Shown here: positions 1 through 7,798 of the stretch, one piece after another | How the letters are laid out: the number at the start of each line of letters is the position of its first letter | Numbering within the stretch: position 1 is the stretch's first letter | Translations under genes and position numbers: made by a program | Notes under the pieces: generated by a model | Database searches by the model: none | What the model saw: only the letters and a program-made list of their open reading frames with translations | What the model was told of the DNA's origin: nothing | Assembly (NCBI RefSeq): GCF_046097095.1 | Contig: NZ_CP175698.1 | Coordinates: forward strand, 744,001 to 808,000 | Length of the DNA stretch: 64,000 nt | Source of the DNA: Natrinema sp046097095 | GTDB lineage: Archaea; Halobacteriota; Halobacteria; Halobacteriales; Natrialbaceae | Reading direction: 5' to 3'

Positions 1-740
1 TCGCTGCTCGGACGGTACTCGTTTTCGAAGACGAACCCCTCACTGACGAGCTTCGAGGCGGAGCCGAGAACGGTCACCGGCACGGCCAGTTGGGCGGCCG
101 TCGCCGCGATCGGGAACGTGCCGACGCGGTTGTAGAGGGTCTCGTCGACGATGCAGTCCATCCCGACGACGACGCGGTCGCACTCCTCGAGGGCGACGCC
201 GTGAGCGCTGTCGGTCAGCAGCGTCGCCTCGACGCCGTCCATATCGGCGAGCGTCCGGGCAGTCTTGCGCCCGAGATAGCGGGGTCGGGCCTCGGTGACG
301 TAGACGTCGAACGTCTTGCCGGCCGCGGTCGCCTGCTCGAGCGCCTCGAGCACCGTCGAGGAGTAGTCGTGAGTCAGCAGCGTCGCACCGTCGGCGAGGT
401 GCTCGACGGCGTTTTCGGCCGCCAGTCGCTTGGCGGACTCGATCCGCGTGACGACCTCGTCGATCTTCTCGCTGGTGAGCCGGCGGGCCGCTTCGACGGT
501 GTCCGGGTCGGCCTCGGTCACGTCGTCGACGACCTCGCGGACCGCGTTCTGGAGCGAGGCGTGTGAGGGGTTCGCGCGCCGCAGCACGGAGCCGTTGCGC
601 TCGAGTGCGCGCGTGTACTCTTCGACGGTGGCGAACTCCCGCTCGGTCAGCTCCTCGAGGGCGCGCGCGGCGTTTGTCGCTACCACCGAGGAACTGTGGG
701 TCTGCATCTCGCGGATTTCCTCGGCCGTCTCGTCGATCAT
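1..740 (-). CDS. eIF2B/ribose-1,5-bisphosphate isomerase family protein (partial)
   Basis: The reading frame starts at ATG 740 (MIDETAEEIREMQTHSS) and runs off the left edge, so about 246 residues are visible and the C-terminus is missing. The family signatures are present: a helical N-terminal region, then a Rossmann-like half with THDYSSTV, a GMDCIVDETLYNRVGT stretch and VPVTVLGSASK. The archaeal members isomerise ribose 1,5-bisphosphate to ribulose 1,5-bisphosphate in AMP/nucleoside salvage; closely related proteins are eIF2B-alpha-like factors. Which of the two applies cannot be settled without the C-terminus. It is cytoplasmic and transcribed away from its right-hand neighbour. Confidence 0.8.
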   Translation of the reverse strand, partial: MIDETAEEIREMQTHSSSVVATNAARALEELTEREFATVEEYTRALERNGSVLRRANPSHASLQNAVREVVDDVTEADPDTVEAARRLTSEKIDEVVTRIESAKRLAAENAVEHLADGATLLTHDYSSTVLEALEQATAAGKTFDVYVTEARPRYLGRKTARTLADMDGVEATLLTDSAHGVALEECDRVVVGMDCIVDETLYNRVGTFPIAATAAQLAVPVTVLGSASKLVSEGFVFENEYRPSS

Positions 741-818
741 ACGTGGACGAATTCCCGTCAGCGGGAAAGGTGTTCCGGGTGGTCTCAGTCCGTCCGTCGA
801 GCGGCTTCGGCAGGTCGG

Positions 819-1142
819 TCAGGCGGTCTCGTCGAACTCGAAGATCCGTCGTAGCTCGGCTTCGATTCGGTCGACGAGCGTCTCGAGGACGACGTCGAAC
901 TGCTCGTGGTCCGCCACCGATCCGGCTCGCTCTCGGGGATTCTCGGGGAGCTCGACGCGGAACTCGCCGTCCCCAGCGTAGAACGGTTCGCTCTCGCTCA
1001 ACACCTGACGGTCGATCGCTTTGAGAACACGGGAGTCGTACTGCCCGTGGAGCTGCTGGTAGGCGGCAGAGTAGGCCTCCTCGAGCTCCTCAAAATAGTG
1101 GACGTACTTCTCCTCGAATTTTTCGGGATCGAACTCGGTCAT
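819..1142 (-). CDS. Small conserved haloarchaeal protein (DUF5783-like)
   Basis: This is a 107-residue acidic soluble protein beginning MTEFDPEKFEEKYVHYFEEL. An upstream in-frame ATG at 1223 would add 27 basic residues unlike the rest, so the start at 1142 is preferred. It is predicted mostly helical, with a Tyr-rich N-terminal helix and a conserved-looking DPEKFEEKYVHYF segment. There is no catalytic motif, signal peptide or membrane segment. I believe it belongs to a haloarchaea-restricted family of unknown function; the family name is from memory. It lies just upstream of, and divergent from, the zinc-binding protein at 1236. Confidence 0.7.
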   Translation of the reverse strand: MTEFDPEKFEEKYVHYFEELEEAYSAAYQQLHGQYDSRVLKAIDRQVLSESEPFYAGDGEFRVELPENPRERAGSVADHEQFDVVLETLVDRIEAELRRIFEFDETA

Positions 1143-1235
1143 AGCCGTGCGTGCGGACGCGATCGAGTAAACGGTTCGGGACCGATCCCGATCGCCGGCG
1201 AACGGTATACGTCCCCGTAGCACCTAGCCCGGCGC

Positions 1236-1559
1236 ATGACCGTCACCGTCCGATACACCTGCCCCCACTGCAATGCAGTGATCAGCCTCGAGCGACCGCC
1301 GGACCTGGCGGACCGATCGGTCACGAAAGTCCGCCAGCCGGGTTGGGAGTACGCGAGCCCGGACGATCCCGACCGCGAGTCAGCCGACGGGATCGAGTTT
1401 CTCTGCGGCGAGGACGGCCCAGTTACCGACCTTGAGGGCGAGCCCGTCGAGGGCTGTGGCCGGCCGTTCTATCTGAACTTCGTGCGATACGAGCAGGGAG
1501 TCGAGCTCGAGCCCGATCCGCCGACCTACGGCGGGCCGCGGTTCGACTTCAACGCGTAA
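1236..1559 (+). CDS. Small CPHC zinc-binding protein
   Basis: A 107-residue acidic protein that opens TVRYTCPHCNAVISLERPP; a second cysteine pair lies further on (FLCGEDG and EGCGRPFY). The spacing suggests a split zinc ribbon of the CPxC...C...C type. A TATA-like GGTATAC at 1203-1209 sits about 27-30 bases before the ATG, fitting a leaderless transcript. No enzyme motif is visible. Such proteins in haloarchaea are conserved but uncharacterised; a role in protein or nucleic-acid binding is only a guess. Confidence 0.7.
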   Translation: MTVTVRYTCPHCNAVISLERPPDLADRSVTKVRQPGWEYASPDDPDRESADGIEFLCGEDGPVTDLEGEPVEGCGRPFYLNFVRYEQGVELEPDPPTYGGPRFDFNA

Positions 1560-1662
1560 GTGCTGTTTCCTGCGGTATGAATCGCAAGTGTTGCACCCGT
1601 GAGCGACCGACGGGAGCGAACGGCTTTTTCGGTCTCTTTACGAACGAAGTGAGCAAAGATCA

Positions 1663-1681
1663 GCGAGAGCGAAGCTCTCGC
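1663..1681. repeat. Intergenic hairpin
   Basis: GCGAGAG, a five-base loop, then CTCTCGC: a perfect seven-base-pair stem in the gap between the zinc protein and mrp. The neighbouring bases (1637-1660) carry the GCGAAG/GAAGTGAGC-type words typical of haloarchaeal intergenic repeats. It could act as a terminator for the upstream gene or be a degenerate dispersed element. Confidence 0.4.
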
Positions 1682-1783
1682 CAGACAGATTTTTTGAGCG
1701 GTTCGACCGAGCAGCGCGAGGGAGGACCCGAAGAAAAAAGGTGGGAACACAACCCTTTTCGACGCCCGCCAGTAGGTAGAGAC

Positions 1784-2860
1784 ATGGACGAAGCCGCCGT
1801 TCGCGACCGCCTTCGGGCGGTCGATGACCCCGAACTCGGCGACGACATCGTGTCGCTCGGACTCGTCAACAACATCGATATCGATGGCGACGAGGTCCGC
1901 GTCGATCTCGCACTCGGCGCACCCTACTCGCCGTCCGAGAGCGACATCGCCGCCGACGTCCGCCGAGAGCTGACCGACGCGGGCCTCGAGCCGGACCTCA
2001 CCGCGAGCGTGCCCGACCGGGACGATCTCGTCAGCGAGGAACAGGTGCTCCCGAACGTCAAGAACGTCATCGCCGTCGCCTCCGGAAAGGGCGGCGTCGG
2101 CAAGTCGACCGTCGCGGTCAACCTCGCCGCGGGACTCTCGAAGCTGGGTGCTCGCGTCGGCCTCTTCGACGCCGACGTCTACGGACCGAACGTCCCGCGG
2201 ATGGTCGACGCCGACGAGCCGCCGATGGCTACCGAAGACGAGACCCTCGTCCCACCCGAGAAGTACGGCGTGAAGCTGATGAGCATGGCCTTCCTCACCG
2301 GCGAGGACGACCCCGTCATCTGGCGCGGTCCGATGGTCCACAAGGTCATCACCCAGTTGACGGAGGACGTCGAGTGGGGCCACCTCGACTACCTCGTCGT
2401 CGACCTCCCGCCGGGGACCGGCGACACCCAACTGACGATGCTCCAGACCATGCCCGTTACCGGCGCGGTCATCGTCACGACGCCCCAGGACGTGGCGCTT
2501 GACGACGCCCGCAAGGGTCTCGAGATGTTTGCCAAACACGACACCGTCGTGTTGGGGATCGCCGAAAACATGTCGACCTTTGCCTGTCCCGATTGTGGCG
2601 GCGAACACGACATCTTCGGCTCCGGCGGCGGCGAGGCGTTCGCCGAGGAACACGAACTTCCCTTCCTCGGCTCGATCCCGCTCGATCCGGCCGTCCGCGA
2701 GGGCGGCGACGGCGGGAAGCCGACGGTGTTGAGAGACGAGGACGGCACCAGCGACGCCTTACGGACCATCACGGAGAACGTTGCGAACAACACCGGGATC
2801 GTCCACCGGCAGGGAATCTCGCAGACACGCCGGAACGAGGCCGCATCGCCCGATCGATGA
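1784..2860 (+). CDS. mrp: Mrp/NBP35-type Fe-S cluster carrier ATPase
   Basis: A 358-residue protein with an N-terminal MIP18/DUF59 domain (about residues 1-80, starting MDEAAVRDRLRAVDDPELG) followed by a SIMIBI-class P-loop ATPase with the deviant Walker A GKGGVGKST near residue 100, switch DADVYGPNVPRM, and LDYLVVDLPPGTGDTQ. A CPDCGG pair near residue 265 can hold the transferred Fe-S cluster at the dimer interface. Family members bind and deliver Fe-S clusters to apoproteins in an ATP-dependent way. The ATG at 1784 is preferred to earlier in-frame codons because the DUF59 domain begins there and a pyrimidine-rich TATA-like box lies about 27 bases upstream. It overlaps the next gene by ATGA. 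Confidence 0.92.
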   Translation: MDEAAVRDRLRAVDDPELGDDIVSLGLVNNIDIDGDEVRVDLALGAPYSPSESDIAADVRRELTDAGLEPDLTASVPDRDDLVSEEQVLPNVKNVIAVASGKGGVGKSTVAVNLAAGLSKLGARVGLFDADVYGPNVPRMVDADEPPMATEDETLVPPEKYGVKLMSMAFLTGEDDPVIWRGPMVHKVITQLTEDVEWGHLDYLVVDLPPGTGDTQLTMLQTMPVTGAVIVTTPQDVALDDARKGLEMFAKHDTVVLGIAENMSTFACPDCGGEHDIFGSGGGEAFAEEHELPFLGSIPLDPAVREGGDGGKPTVLRDEDGTSDALRTITENVANNTGIVHRQGISQTRRNEAASPDR

Positions 2861-3114
2861 CCGACGGCGGAACCGACGATGGCGGCGGTGAGGAAGCCGC
2901 CGACGAGTTCGAGCCCGACCCCGAACGCGTCGAACGCCTCCGCGAGATCGCCGACGACGTCCGGGGCGACTCGAGCGAGAGCAAACAACTCGCGAACGTG
3001 CTCTACCGGACCAGCGACCTCTACGACGAGGACGAGGAGACCTCTCCCGAGGAGATCGTCCGTAACGTGAAGTACATTCTCGAGGTGACCGAGCGCGGCG
3101 GCCTCGAGCGCTGA
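2857..3114 (+). CDS. Small acidic protein coupled to mrp
   Basis: 85 residues beginning MTDGGTDDGGGEEAADEFEP, a disordered acidic head followed by two or three predicted helices (RVERLREIADDV; NVLYRTSDLYDE; EEIVRNVKYILEV). Its ATG overlaps the mrp stop codon (ATGA at 2857-2860), so translational coupling is likely and it may share a function with the Fe-S carrier. No known motif or cysteine is present. I do not recognise the family; it looks like a conserved haloarchaeal hypothetical. Confidence 0.75.
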   Translation: MTDGGTDDGGGEEAADEFEPDPERVERLREIADDVRGDSSESKQLANVLYRTSDLYDEDEETSPEEIVRNVKYILEVTERGGLER

Positions 3115-3185
3115 CCGCGCGCCGTTTTCAGGGCCGGCACGGCGTTGGGCGCGTCGCTTTTGGGCACGCCCCTCGAGAGACGAGT

Positions 3186-3827
3186 GTGGACGCGAATCAG
3201 GACTCCCGAGCGAACCCCTTTGGTATGGACGAGGAGTGCCCGAACTGTCCGGCGCTCTGCGAGACGCGCACGCAGGTCGTCCACGGTTACGGCGACGTCG
3301 GCGCTGACTTCCTGTTCGTCGGCGAGCGACCGACGGCGCAGGCCGACGAGACTGGCGTGCCATTCGCCGGTGCGGGTGGCAGCAGTGGTGACGACGGACT
3401 GCGGCGCATGCTCGAGCGATTGGGGCTCTGTGCGGTCGACTCGCCGGCCGACCGGCCCGCACTCGAGAACGCCTATCTGACGAATCTTTCCCGCTGTCGC
3501 GACCCCGACCGGCGGCCGACCGACGAGGAGATCGGCAACTGCGAACCGTATCTCAACGCCGAAATCCGAATGATCAACCCCGAGATCCTCGTCCCCGTCG
3601 GCGAGCGTGCGCTGGCCGAACTCGGCACTGAGTACACGACGACGCCGGCCGACGACCTCGCGCTCCCCGACGACCACGCGCGGCGGATCCGCGGGCGCGG
3701 CTTCGAACTCGTCCCGATGATCGACCCCCGCGACCAGACGGCCGAGCAGACGCAGGCGTGGCTCGAGGCCTTCGTCGAGCTAATGGCGTCGGACTATCGG
3801 CAAACGAAAGGACGACGAAATCGGTGA
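3186..3827 (+). CDS. Uracil-DNA glycosylase-family protein (Fe-S type)
   Basis: 213 residues from a GTG at 3186 (MDANQDSRANPFGMDEECPN); an internal ATG at 3225 is an alternative. The cysteines CPNCPALC near residues 19-24 and two later ones (LSRCRDP, NCEPYL) match the 4Fe-4S pattern of family 4/5 uracil-DNA glycosylases. The DFLFVGERP segment corresponds to the first catalytic motif and NAYLTNLSRCR to the cluster region. The usual GEAPG motif reads GERPT here, so activity on uracil in DNA is expected from the family but not certain. Role: base excision repair of deaminated cytosine. Confidence 0.75.
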   Translation: MDANQDSRANPFGMDEECPNCPALCETRTQVVHGYGDVGADFLFVGERPTAQADETGVPFAGAGGSSGDDGLRRMLERLGLCAVDSPADRPALENAYLTNLSRCRDPDRRPTDEEIGNCEPYLNAEIRMINPEILVPVGERALAELGTEYTTTPADDLALPDDHARRIRGRGFELVPMIDPRDQTAEQTQAWLEAFVELMASDYRQTKGRRNR

Positions 3828-3853
3828 GGACCGACGGCGGGTGACGGAATCGG

Positions 3854-4075
3854 TTACCAGTAGGGGTTTTCGCGCCAGCGTCGCGATCCGGCACCGAGAG
3901 CGGTCAGCCCCCCGACGACGAGGGCCGCGATACCGAGGATGGCGATCGTCGGGACGAGGTAGTCACCGGTAGGCGGATCGATCAGATAGCCGTTGCTGAA
4001 ACCGACGACGCCGACGACTGCCAGCGCGGCGATGACGGCCGTCGCGAACAGTCCGGCGATCGTTCGTTCGTCCAT
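3854..4075 (-). CDS. Two-helix small membrane protein
   Basis: 73 residues with two hydrophobic spans (GLFATAVIAALAVVGVVGFS and TIAILGIAALVVGGLTALG) separated by a short PPTGDY loop and ending in a basic RRWRENPYW tail. No catalytic residues are visible. The start ATG at 4075 follows an AT-rich stretch (around 4100-4110) that could serve as promoter. This type of small integral membrane protein is common in haloarchaea and of unknown function. Confidence 0.7.
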   Translation of the reverse strand: MDERTIAGLFATAVIAALAVVGVVGFSNGYLIDPPTGDYLVPTIAILGIAALVVGGLTALGAGSRRWRENPYW

Positions 4076-4187
4076 ACCGGCCTGGAGACGCTACTGCATA
4101 ATAATTCATCGCCATTTGCACCGTGGCGGAGAGGCGTAGAGTTGCGGAAGCGCCGCGTTCAAGGACCGCGCACACGGAGTGTATAGT

Positions 4188-4928
4188 ATGATCGTCGTCG
4201 TCCCGGTCGATCCGCCGCGGGAGGGACTCGTTCTGTCGTCGCTCGTCGAAACGACCCCGCTGTCCGACGCCGAGGCCGTCTCGCTCTACGAGGCCGCCGT
4301 CGCCGATGTCTTGCGAGCCGTCGCGGGGAGCGGCGGCGACCTCCTCGTTAACTATCGCGACGCGGAGACCCTGCCCGAAGCGGACGCGGACGGCGACCCG
4401 GAAGCCGAGGTCCGGGCGCTCGCCCTCGAGGCGCTCGGCGAGGACGCCGACGTGCGATTCGAGCGGCAGGTCGGTTCGAGCCGCTCGGCCCGGATCGGGA
4501 ACACCGTCACGCACCTACTCGAGCGGGAGGGGGCGCAGAGCGTAGGGGTGCTCGAGCCGACGGTGCCGCTGGTCAATCGGACGGAAATCGACGGCGCGGC
4601 GATGTCGCTTCGGCGACACGACGTGGTGCTGGGGCCGTCCTCCGAGGGCCGGACCTACTTCGCGGGCTTTGCCGAGCCGATCGACTTTACCGATGCCTAC
4701 GCGACACCTGAACTGTCCACGCTGGCCCGGTGTGGGGCCGATGCTGACCTCGGCGTCGGCTTTTCGCCGATGCTCCCGACCGTGGCGACGCCGGCCGGAC
4801 TGCGGGCGACGCTCGCGGCGCTCGAGGCGCGACGGGCCGCCGGACGACCGGGAGCCGCGGCGACGGCGGCGCTCGTGGACGAACTCGGGCTCCAAGTCGG
4901 GGCAGACGGCGGGCTCGAGCGCGAATAA
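4188..4928 (+). CDS. DUF2064-like nucleotidyl/glycosyltransferase-fold protein
   Basis: 246 residues starting MIVVVPVDPPREGLVLS; a GTG at 4179 would add only three residues. The LVPxDPPREG head and the later segment VLGPSSEGRTYFAGF resemble the nucleotide-diphosphosugar transferase (GT-A) fold of the DUF2064/CofC-like group, where the corresponding region reads GPSxDGGYYLIG. An SVGVLEPTVPL strand takes the place of the DDD/DxD-type metal motif, so catalytic activity is doubtful. Haloarchaeal homologues are annotated as hypothetical. It lies immediately before tRNA-Ser. Confidence 0.6.
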   Translation: MIVVVPVDPPREGLVLSSLVETTPLSDAEAVSLYEAAVADVLRAVAGSGGDLLVNYRDAETLPEADADGDPEAEVRALALEALGEDADVRFERQVGSSRSARIGNTVTHLLEREGAQSVGVLEPTVPLVNRTEIDGAAMSLRRHDVVLGPSSEGRTYFAGFAEPIDFTDAYATPELSTLARCGADADLGVGFSPMLPTVATPAGLRATLAALEARRAAGRPGAAATAALVDELGLQVGADGGLERE

Positions 4929-4970
4929 GACCGACAACCCTTTTTGAACGCGCGGAGAACCGACAGACGA

Positions 4971-5054
4971 GGTGGGGTGGCAGAGCGGCCCAACGCGCCT
5001 GCCTTGAGAGCAGGTGGCTGTCAAGCCTCATGGGTTCAAATCCCATCCCCACCG
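4971..5054 (+). tRNA. trnS: tRNA-Ser (anticodon UGA)
   Basis: The acceptor stem GGTGGGG pairs with CCCCACC at 5047-5053, followed by discriminator G. The anticodon stem CCTGC/GCAGG encloses the loop CTTGAGA with anticodon TGA. A long variable arm (TGGCTGTCAAGCCTCA region) and T-loop TTCAAAT are present. The 84-base length and class II variable arm are typical of archaeal serine tRNA; no intron is seen and CCA is not encoded. Confidence 0.95.
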
Positions 5055-5114
5055 TTTTCCGCGAGCAAATACGACGAGCGAAGCGAGGAGCCTCGCGAGC
5101 GGAAACCGAAACGG

Positions 5115-5187
5115 TGGGAGTTGAATTAGACCAGTCGCGCGCAGCGAAGCGAGCACGTCTGGGCGTGGTTCAACTCCCATCCCATCG
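5115..5187. repeat. T-arm-like scar with inverted repeat downstream of tRNA-Ser
   Basis: TGGGAGTTGAA (5115-5125) is the exact reverse complement of TTCAACTCCCA (5169-5179). The right copy, extended to 5167-5187, closely copies the tRNA-Ser 3' end (GGTTCAA, then TCCCATCCC and CG), with only a few changes. About 43 bases rich in GCGAAGCGAGC words separate the arms. This looks like an integration scar or a dispersed tRNA-derived repeat. The rest of 5055-5325 contains no gene that I can support. Confidence 0.5.
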
Positions 5188-5223
5188 CTTTTGCGATATG
5201 TTCGCGAGTCACGCGAGCAATCG

Positions 5224-5240
5224 TGAGAACGACGTTCTCA
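5224..5240. repeat. Short perfect hairpin
   Basis: TGAGAAC GAC GTTCTCA, a seven-base-pair stem with a three-base loop, in the gap after the tRNA-Ser scar and upstream of the 3' end of the surface gene transcribed leftwards. It may serve as a terminator for that gene; the function is not shown. Confidence 0.35.
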
Positions 5241-5325
5241 GAACGAGCGATATGTGGAGGCGAAGCGTCAAGCGGGAATGGTTTCGAATGCGCCGTGTCC
5301 GGACAACCGGCGGATTTCGGCGTCG

Positions 5326-6099
5326 CTATCGTCGCTTTCGGGCGCGAAACGCTACCGACACCGCACCGCCAACCACCGCGAGGGCGGCGATCCCGACGCC
5401 GAATCCAGGAACGCTCGAGCTGGCAGCGTTCTCGTCCGCCGCCGAGCCACTGTCCGTCGGGGCGAACGTCGCTTCGAACCCGCTGAAGTCAGCCGACCCG
5501 TTCCACGTCGCGGCGTTCGCCGTTCGGTCGGCCGGCTCTGGCGTCACCCCCTCGAGTGCATAGCCGTCGGGACCGGTCACGCGGAACGTGCGATCGAGCG
5601 CGAACTCGCCGTCGAACGGTTCGCTGAGGACGAGTCGGTCGCCGTCCTGTGCCGCGAGACCCTTCCAAGTCACCGACAGCGCGACGATCCCGGTGTTGTT
5701 TCGCTCGGTGAACGAGACGGCGGCGTCGCGGATCGCCATCGACCGTCCGGTGTCGGTTTCGATTCTGGTGGCGATGTCGTCCATCCGCGCGGCAAACCGC
5801 TCCGCTCGCCGCTCTCGCGCCGTTTCGTTCTCGCGGAGGGCCTGGAAGGCCTGCCGTTCGCTGTCTGTGGTCAGATCGAACGTGGTGGAAAGGGTGACCT
5901 GCGCCGCGCCCTCCGCGTCGAGCGCCACGACGAACGCCGGCTCGGTCGGCACTCGTTCGGACTGTTGGTTCGCGGCCGCTCCCGTCGCTGCAGCGACCGG
6001 CGTGGTCACGAGCAGTGCGATCGCAACGAGGACGCACGCGAAGCGAACTCGTTGCCGTCCCGATCGTGTCTCGAATCCGTCGTCAATCATCGTCGTCAA
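5326..6099 (-). CDS. Secreted surface protein with PGF-CTERM-like anchor
   Basis: 257 residues: a basic head and hydrophobic signal (FACVLVAIALLVTTPVAAATG, about 20-40), an extracellular domain of roughly 170 residues, a Ser/Ala-rich linker and a C-terminal anchor that starts with PGFG, followed by a hydrophobic span and RARKRR. That tripartite tail is the form recognised by archaeosortase A. The ectodomain (LDAEGAAQVTLSTTFDL...; NNTGIVALSVTWKGLA; DGYALEGVTPEPADRT) is visibly homologous to that of the membrane regulator at 7799-8902. Function unknown. It is co-oriented with, and follows, the coiled-coil secreted gene at 6169. Confidence 0.75.
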   Translation of the reverse strand: MTTMIDDGFETRSGRQRVRFACVLVAIALLVTTPVAAATGAAANQQSERVPTEPAFVVALDAEGAAQVTLSTTFDLTTDSERQAFQALRENETARERRAERFAARMDDIATRIETDTGRSMAIRDAAVSFTERNNTGIVALSVTWKGLAAQDGDRLVLSEPFDGEFALDRTFRVTGPDGYALEGVTPEPADRTANAATWNGSADFSGFEATFAPTDSGSAADENAASSSVPGFGVGIAALAVVGGAVSVAFRARKRR

Positions 6100-6168
6100 T
6101 CATTGTGTCGAGGGATAGTCGAACGCGGTCAGCCGAGTCGAGGCGTCGAACCTGACATGAACGTCGGT

Positions 6169-7584
6169 TCAAGGTTCGTTTTCGGAGCCCGACTCCGTCT
6201 CGTCGTCGTCCGTCGTTTCTCCTCGGCCGTCATCGTCGTCCGACTCGGCTTCGTCGTCGGATTCGGCATCGTCGCCGTCACCATCATCGGCGTCCTCACT
6301 CGAGACGAGCGAGCCGTCTCGGATCGCGTACTCGAGTTCGGCTTCGGACTCGCCCGCACGGACGGACAGTTCGAGGGCCTCGATGTCGTTCGTATCGACG
6401 GCAAACGTCACCGTCCCGTCCGCACTGGTCGTGCCGACCGATCGATCGTTCGCGGTGACCGTCGCGTTCGCGACGGCCGATCCCTCGGCGCTCACGGCCA
6501 CGGTCACGGTGTCGCCGTCGATCGTCGCGTCGACGTGCAGCGCTCGAGCACCGTCTTCGCTGTCTTCGTCGTCGTCTTCATGCTCCCGTTCGCGGTCATC
6601 TTTGTCGTCCCGCTTGCGGTCGGGATCGTCCTCGTCGTCCCGAGCCTCGATTTCCTCCTCGAGTTTATACACTTCTCCCGACGAGCCGTCGACGCGCACC
6701 TCGGCCTCGCCCGTCTGGCCGGTCGCGTTCCGAAGGGTGAACTTGAACTCGTAGGTGCCCTCGTCGTCTTTCACGCTCGACTCGACGCGCGTCCAACTGC
6801 CGTTCTCGGGCGTCGAAAGTGCCGCTCGAGCCGTCTCCAGGGCGGCGGACTGGCTCACCGAGATGGAACGGTCGTCGTCGCGTTCGCGTTCGAGTTCGCG
6901 CGACCGCTCGCCGTCCTCGCCTTTCACCTCGATAGAGAGTCCGCCGGCGGTCTCGAGTTCGACCTCGCCACGCGACTCGCCCGTAAACCGGTTCAACAGC
7001 GCCGACGCACCGCTTCCGCTGACGCTACTCAGATTGTCGACCGTCTCGTCGAGCGCGGCTCGGTCGACGCCGACCGCCTGCAACTCGGACGCAGAGACGT
7101 TCGCGGCCCGCTGTCGGAGCTGCTCGTTGCTTTCTGCCACGTTCGTCGCTTGCGCGTTCAACGTCGCGAGCCGCTGGGCGTACTCAGATTTGGTGATCTC
7201 GCCCGCCTCGTACTCCTCGGTGGCCTCCTTGTACTGTTCACGGATGTCCGCGGCGCGCTCGCGGAGTTCGTCCGCGCGCTCGGCGATGGCTTCGGCCCGT
7301 TTCTCATCGTCGCCGCTTTCGACGGACACCTCGAACGCCGTGTTCTCGAAATCCGTCTGGACCTCGCCGCTCGAGACGCCGATGACCGTCGAGAGCTGTT
7401 GGCCGACGGTGACGTTCACGTTCGCGTCCGAATCGTTCGTCGCGTTTTCCTGTGCTAGCATCGCGGCCGCTACGTCCGGCTCCGCGTTCGTGTGCGACTG
7501 GCCGGTGGTTGCGGTCGCCGCCGGGACGGTCATCCCGACGACGAGCACCGCGATCAGTATCGTGCCGATCGTGTGTCGTCTCAT
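6169..7584 (-). CDS. Secreted acidic coiled-coil protein with PepSY-like domain (DUF7096-like)
   Basis: 471 residues with a signal peptide (TIGTILIAVLVVGMTVPAATA), a predicted long coiled coil (about 95-180, rich in ERADELRERAADIREQYKEA-type heptads), a PepSY-like segment (SQSAALETARAALSTPENGS... ending GEVYKLEEEIEA), a charged DDE/KRDDKDD linker, a beta-rich Ig-like domain (about 345-425) and a long Asp/Glu/Ser tail. No membrane anchor follows the signal, so it is probably released or held through another protein. It is flanked by two proteins sharing an ectodomain, which suggests a common surface role. The family name is from memory. Confidence 0.7.
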   Translation of the reverse strand: MRRHTIGTILIAVLVVGMTVPAATATTGQSHTNAEPDVAAAMLAQENATNDSDANVNVTVGQQLSTVIGVSSGEVQTDFENTAFEVSVESGDDEKRAEAIAERADELRERAADIREQYKEATEEYEAGEITKSEYAQRLATLNAQATNVAESNEQLRQRAANVSASELQAVGVDRAALDETVDNLSSVSGSGASALLNRFTGESRGEVELETAGGLSIEVKGEDGERSRELERERDDDRSISVSQSAALETARAALSTPENGSWTRVESSVKDDEGTYEFKFTLRNATGQTGEAEVRVDGSSGEVYKLEEEIEARDDEDDPDRKRDDKDDREREHEDDDEDSEDGARALHVDATIDGDTVTVAVSAEGSAVANATVTANDRSVGTTSADGTVTFAVDTNDIEALELSVRAGESEAELEYAIRDGSLVSSEDADDGDGDDAESDDEAESDDDDGRGETTDDDETESGSENEP

Positions 7585-7639
7585 CGTACGAGACCGTCAC
7601 AGCCTAACTGGTAATAAATCAGACCGGCGCTGGACGCGG

Positions 7640-7688
7640 TTTGCAGCCATTTTCGGACCCGCTCCGACGTTTGCAGCCGTTTGCAGCC
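7640..7688. promoter_or_regulatory. Phased direct repeats TTTGCAGCC (operator candidate)
   Basis: Three exact copies of TTTGCAGCC lie at 7640-7648, 7670-7678 and 7680-7688. Start-to-start spacing is 30 and 10 bases, i.e. whole helical turns, so all copies face the same side of the DNA. They lie between divergent genes at 7584 (left) and 7799 (right), upstream of the TATA box at 7765. Binding by the winged-helix protein encoded next door is a plausible inference. Confidence 0.5.
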
Positions 7689-7764
7689 GGTTTCACGGCA
7701 ACGGCGTCGCCCCGGTCGCGGTGCGATTTCGACCGGACGTCGGCACGGTTACCGTGGCCATCGA

Positions 7765-7772
7765 ATTTATAC
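7765..7772 (+). promoter_or_regulatory. TATA box of the membrane regulator
   Basis: ATTTATAC centred about 30 bases before the ATG at 7799, which fits a leaderless haloarchaeal promoter and supports that start codon. Confidence 0.6.
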
Positions 7773-7798
7773 GAACTTCGTCGAAACAGGGCGGTCAG

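Noticed and set aside
5254..7458. Very long open frame on the plus strand opposite the surface genes
   Set aside because: It is the antisense of two convincing minus-strand genes with signal peptides; its translation is Arg/Val-rich without any domain. High GC removes stops in antisense frames.
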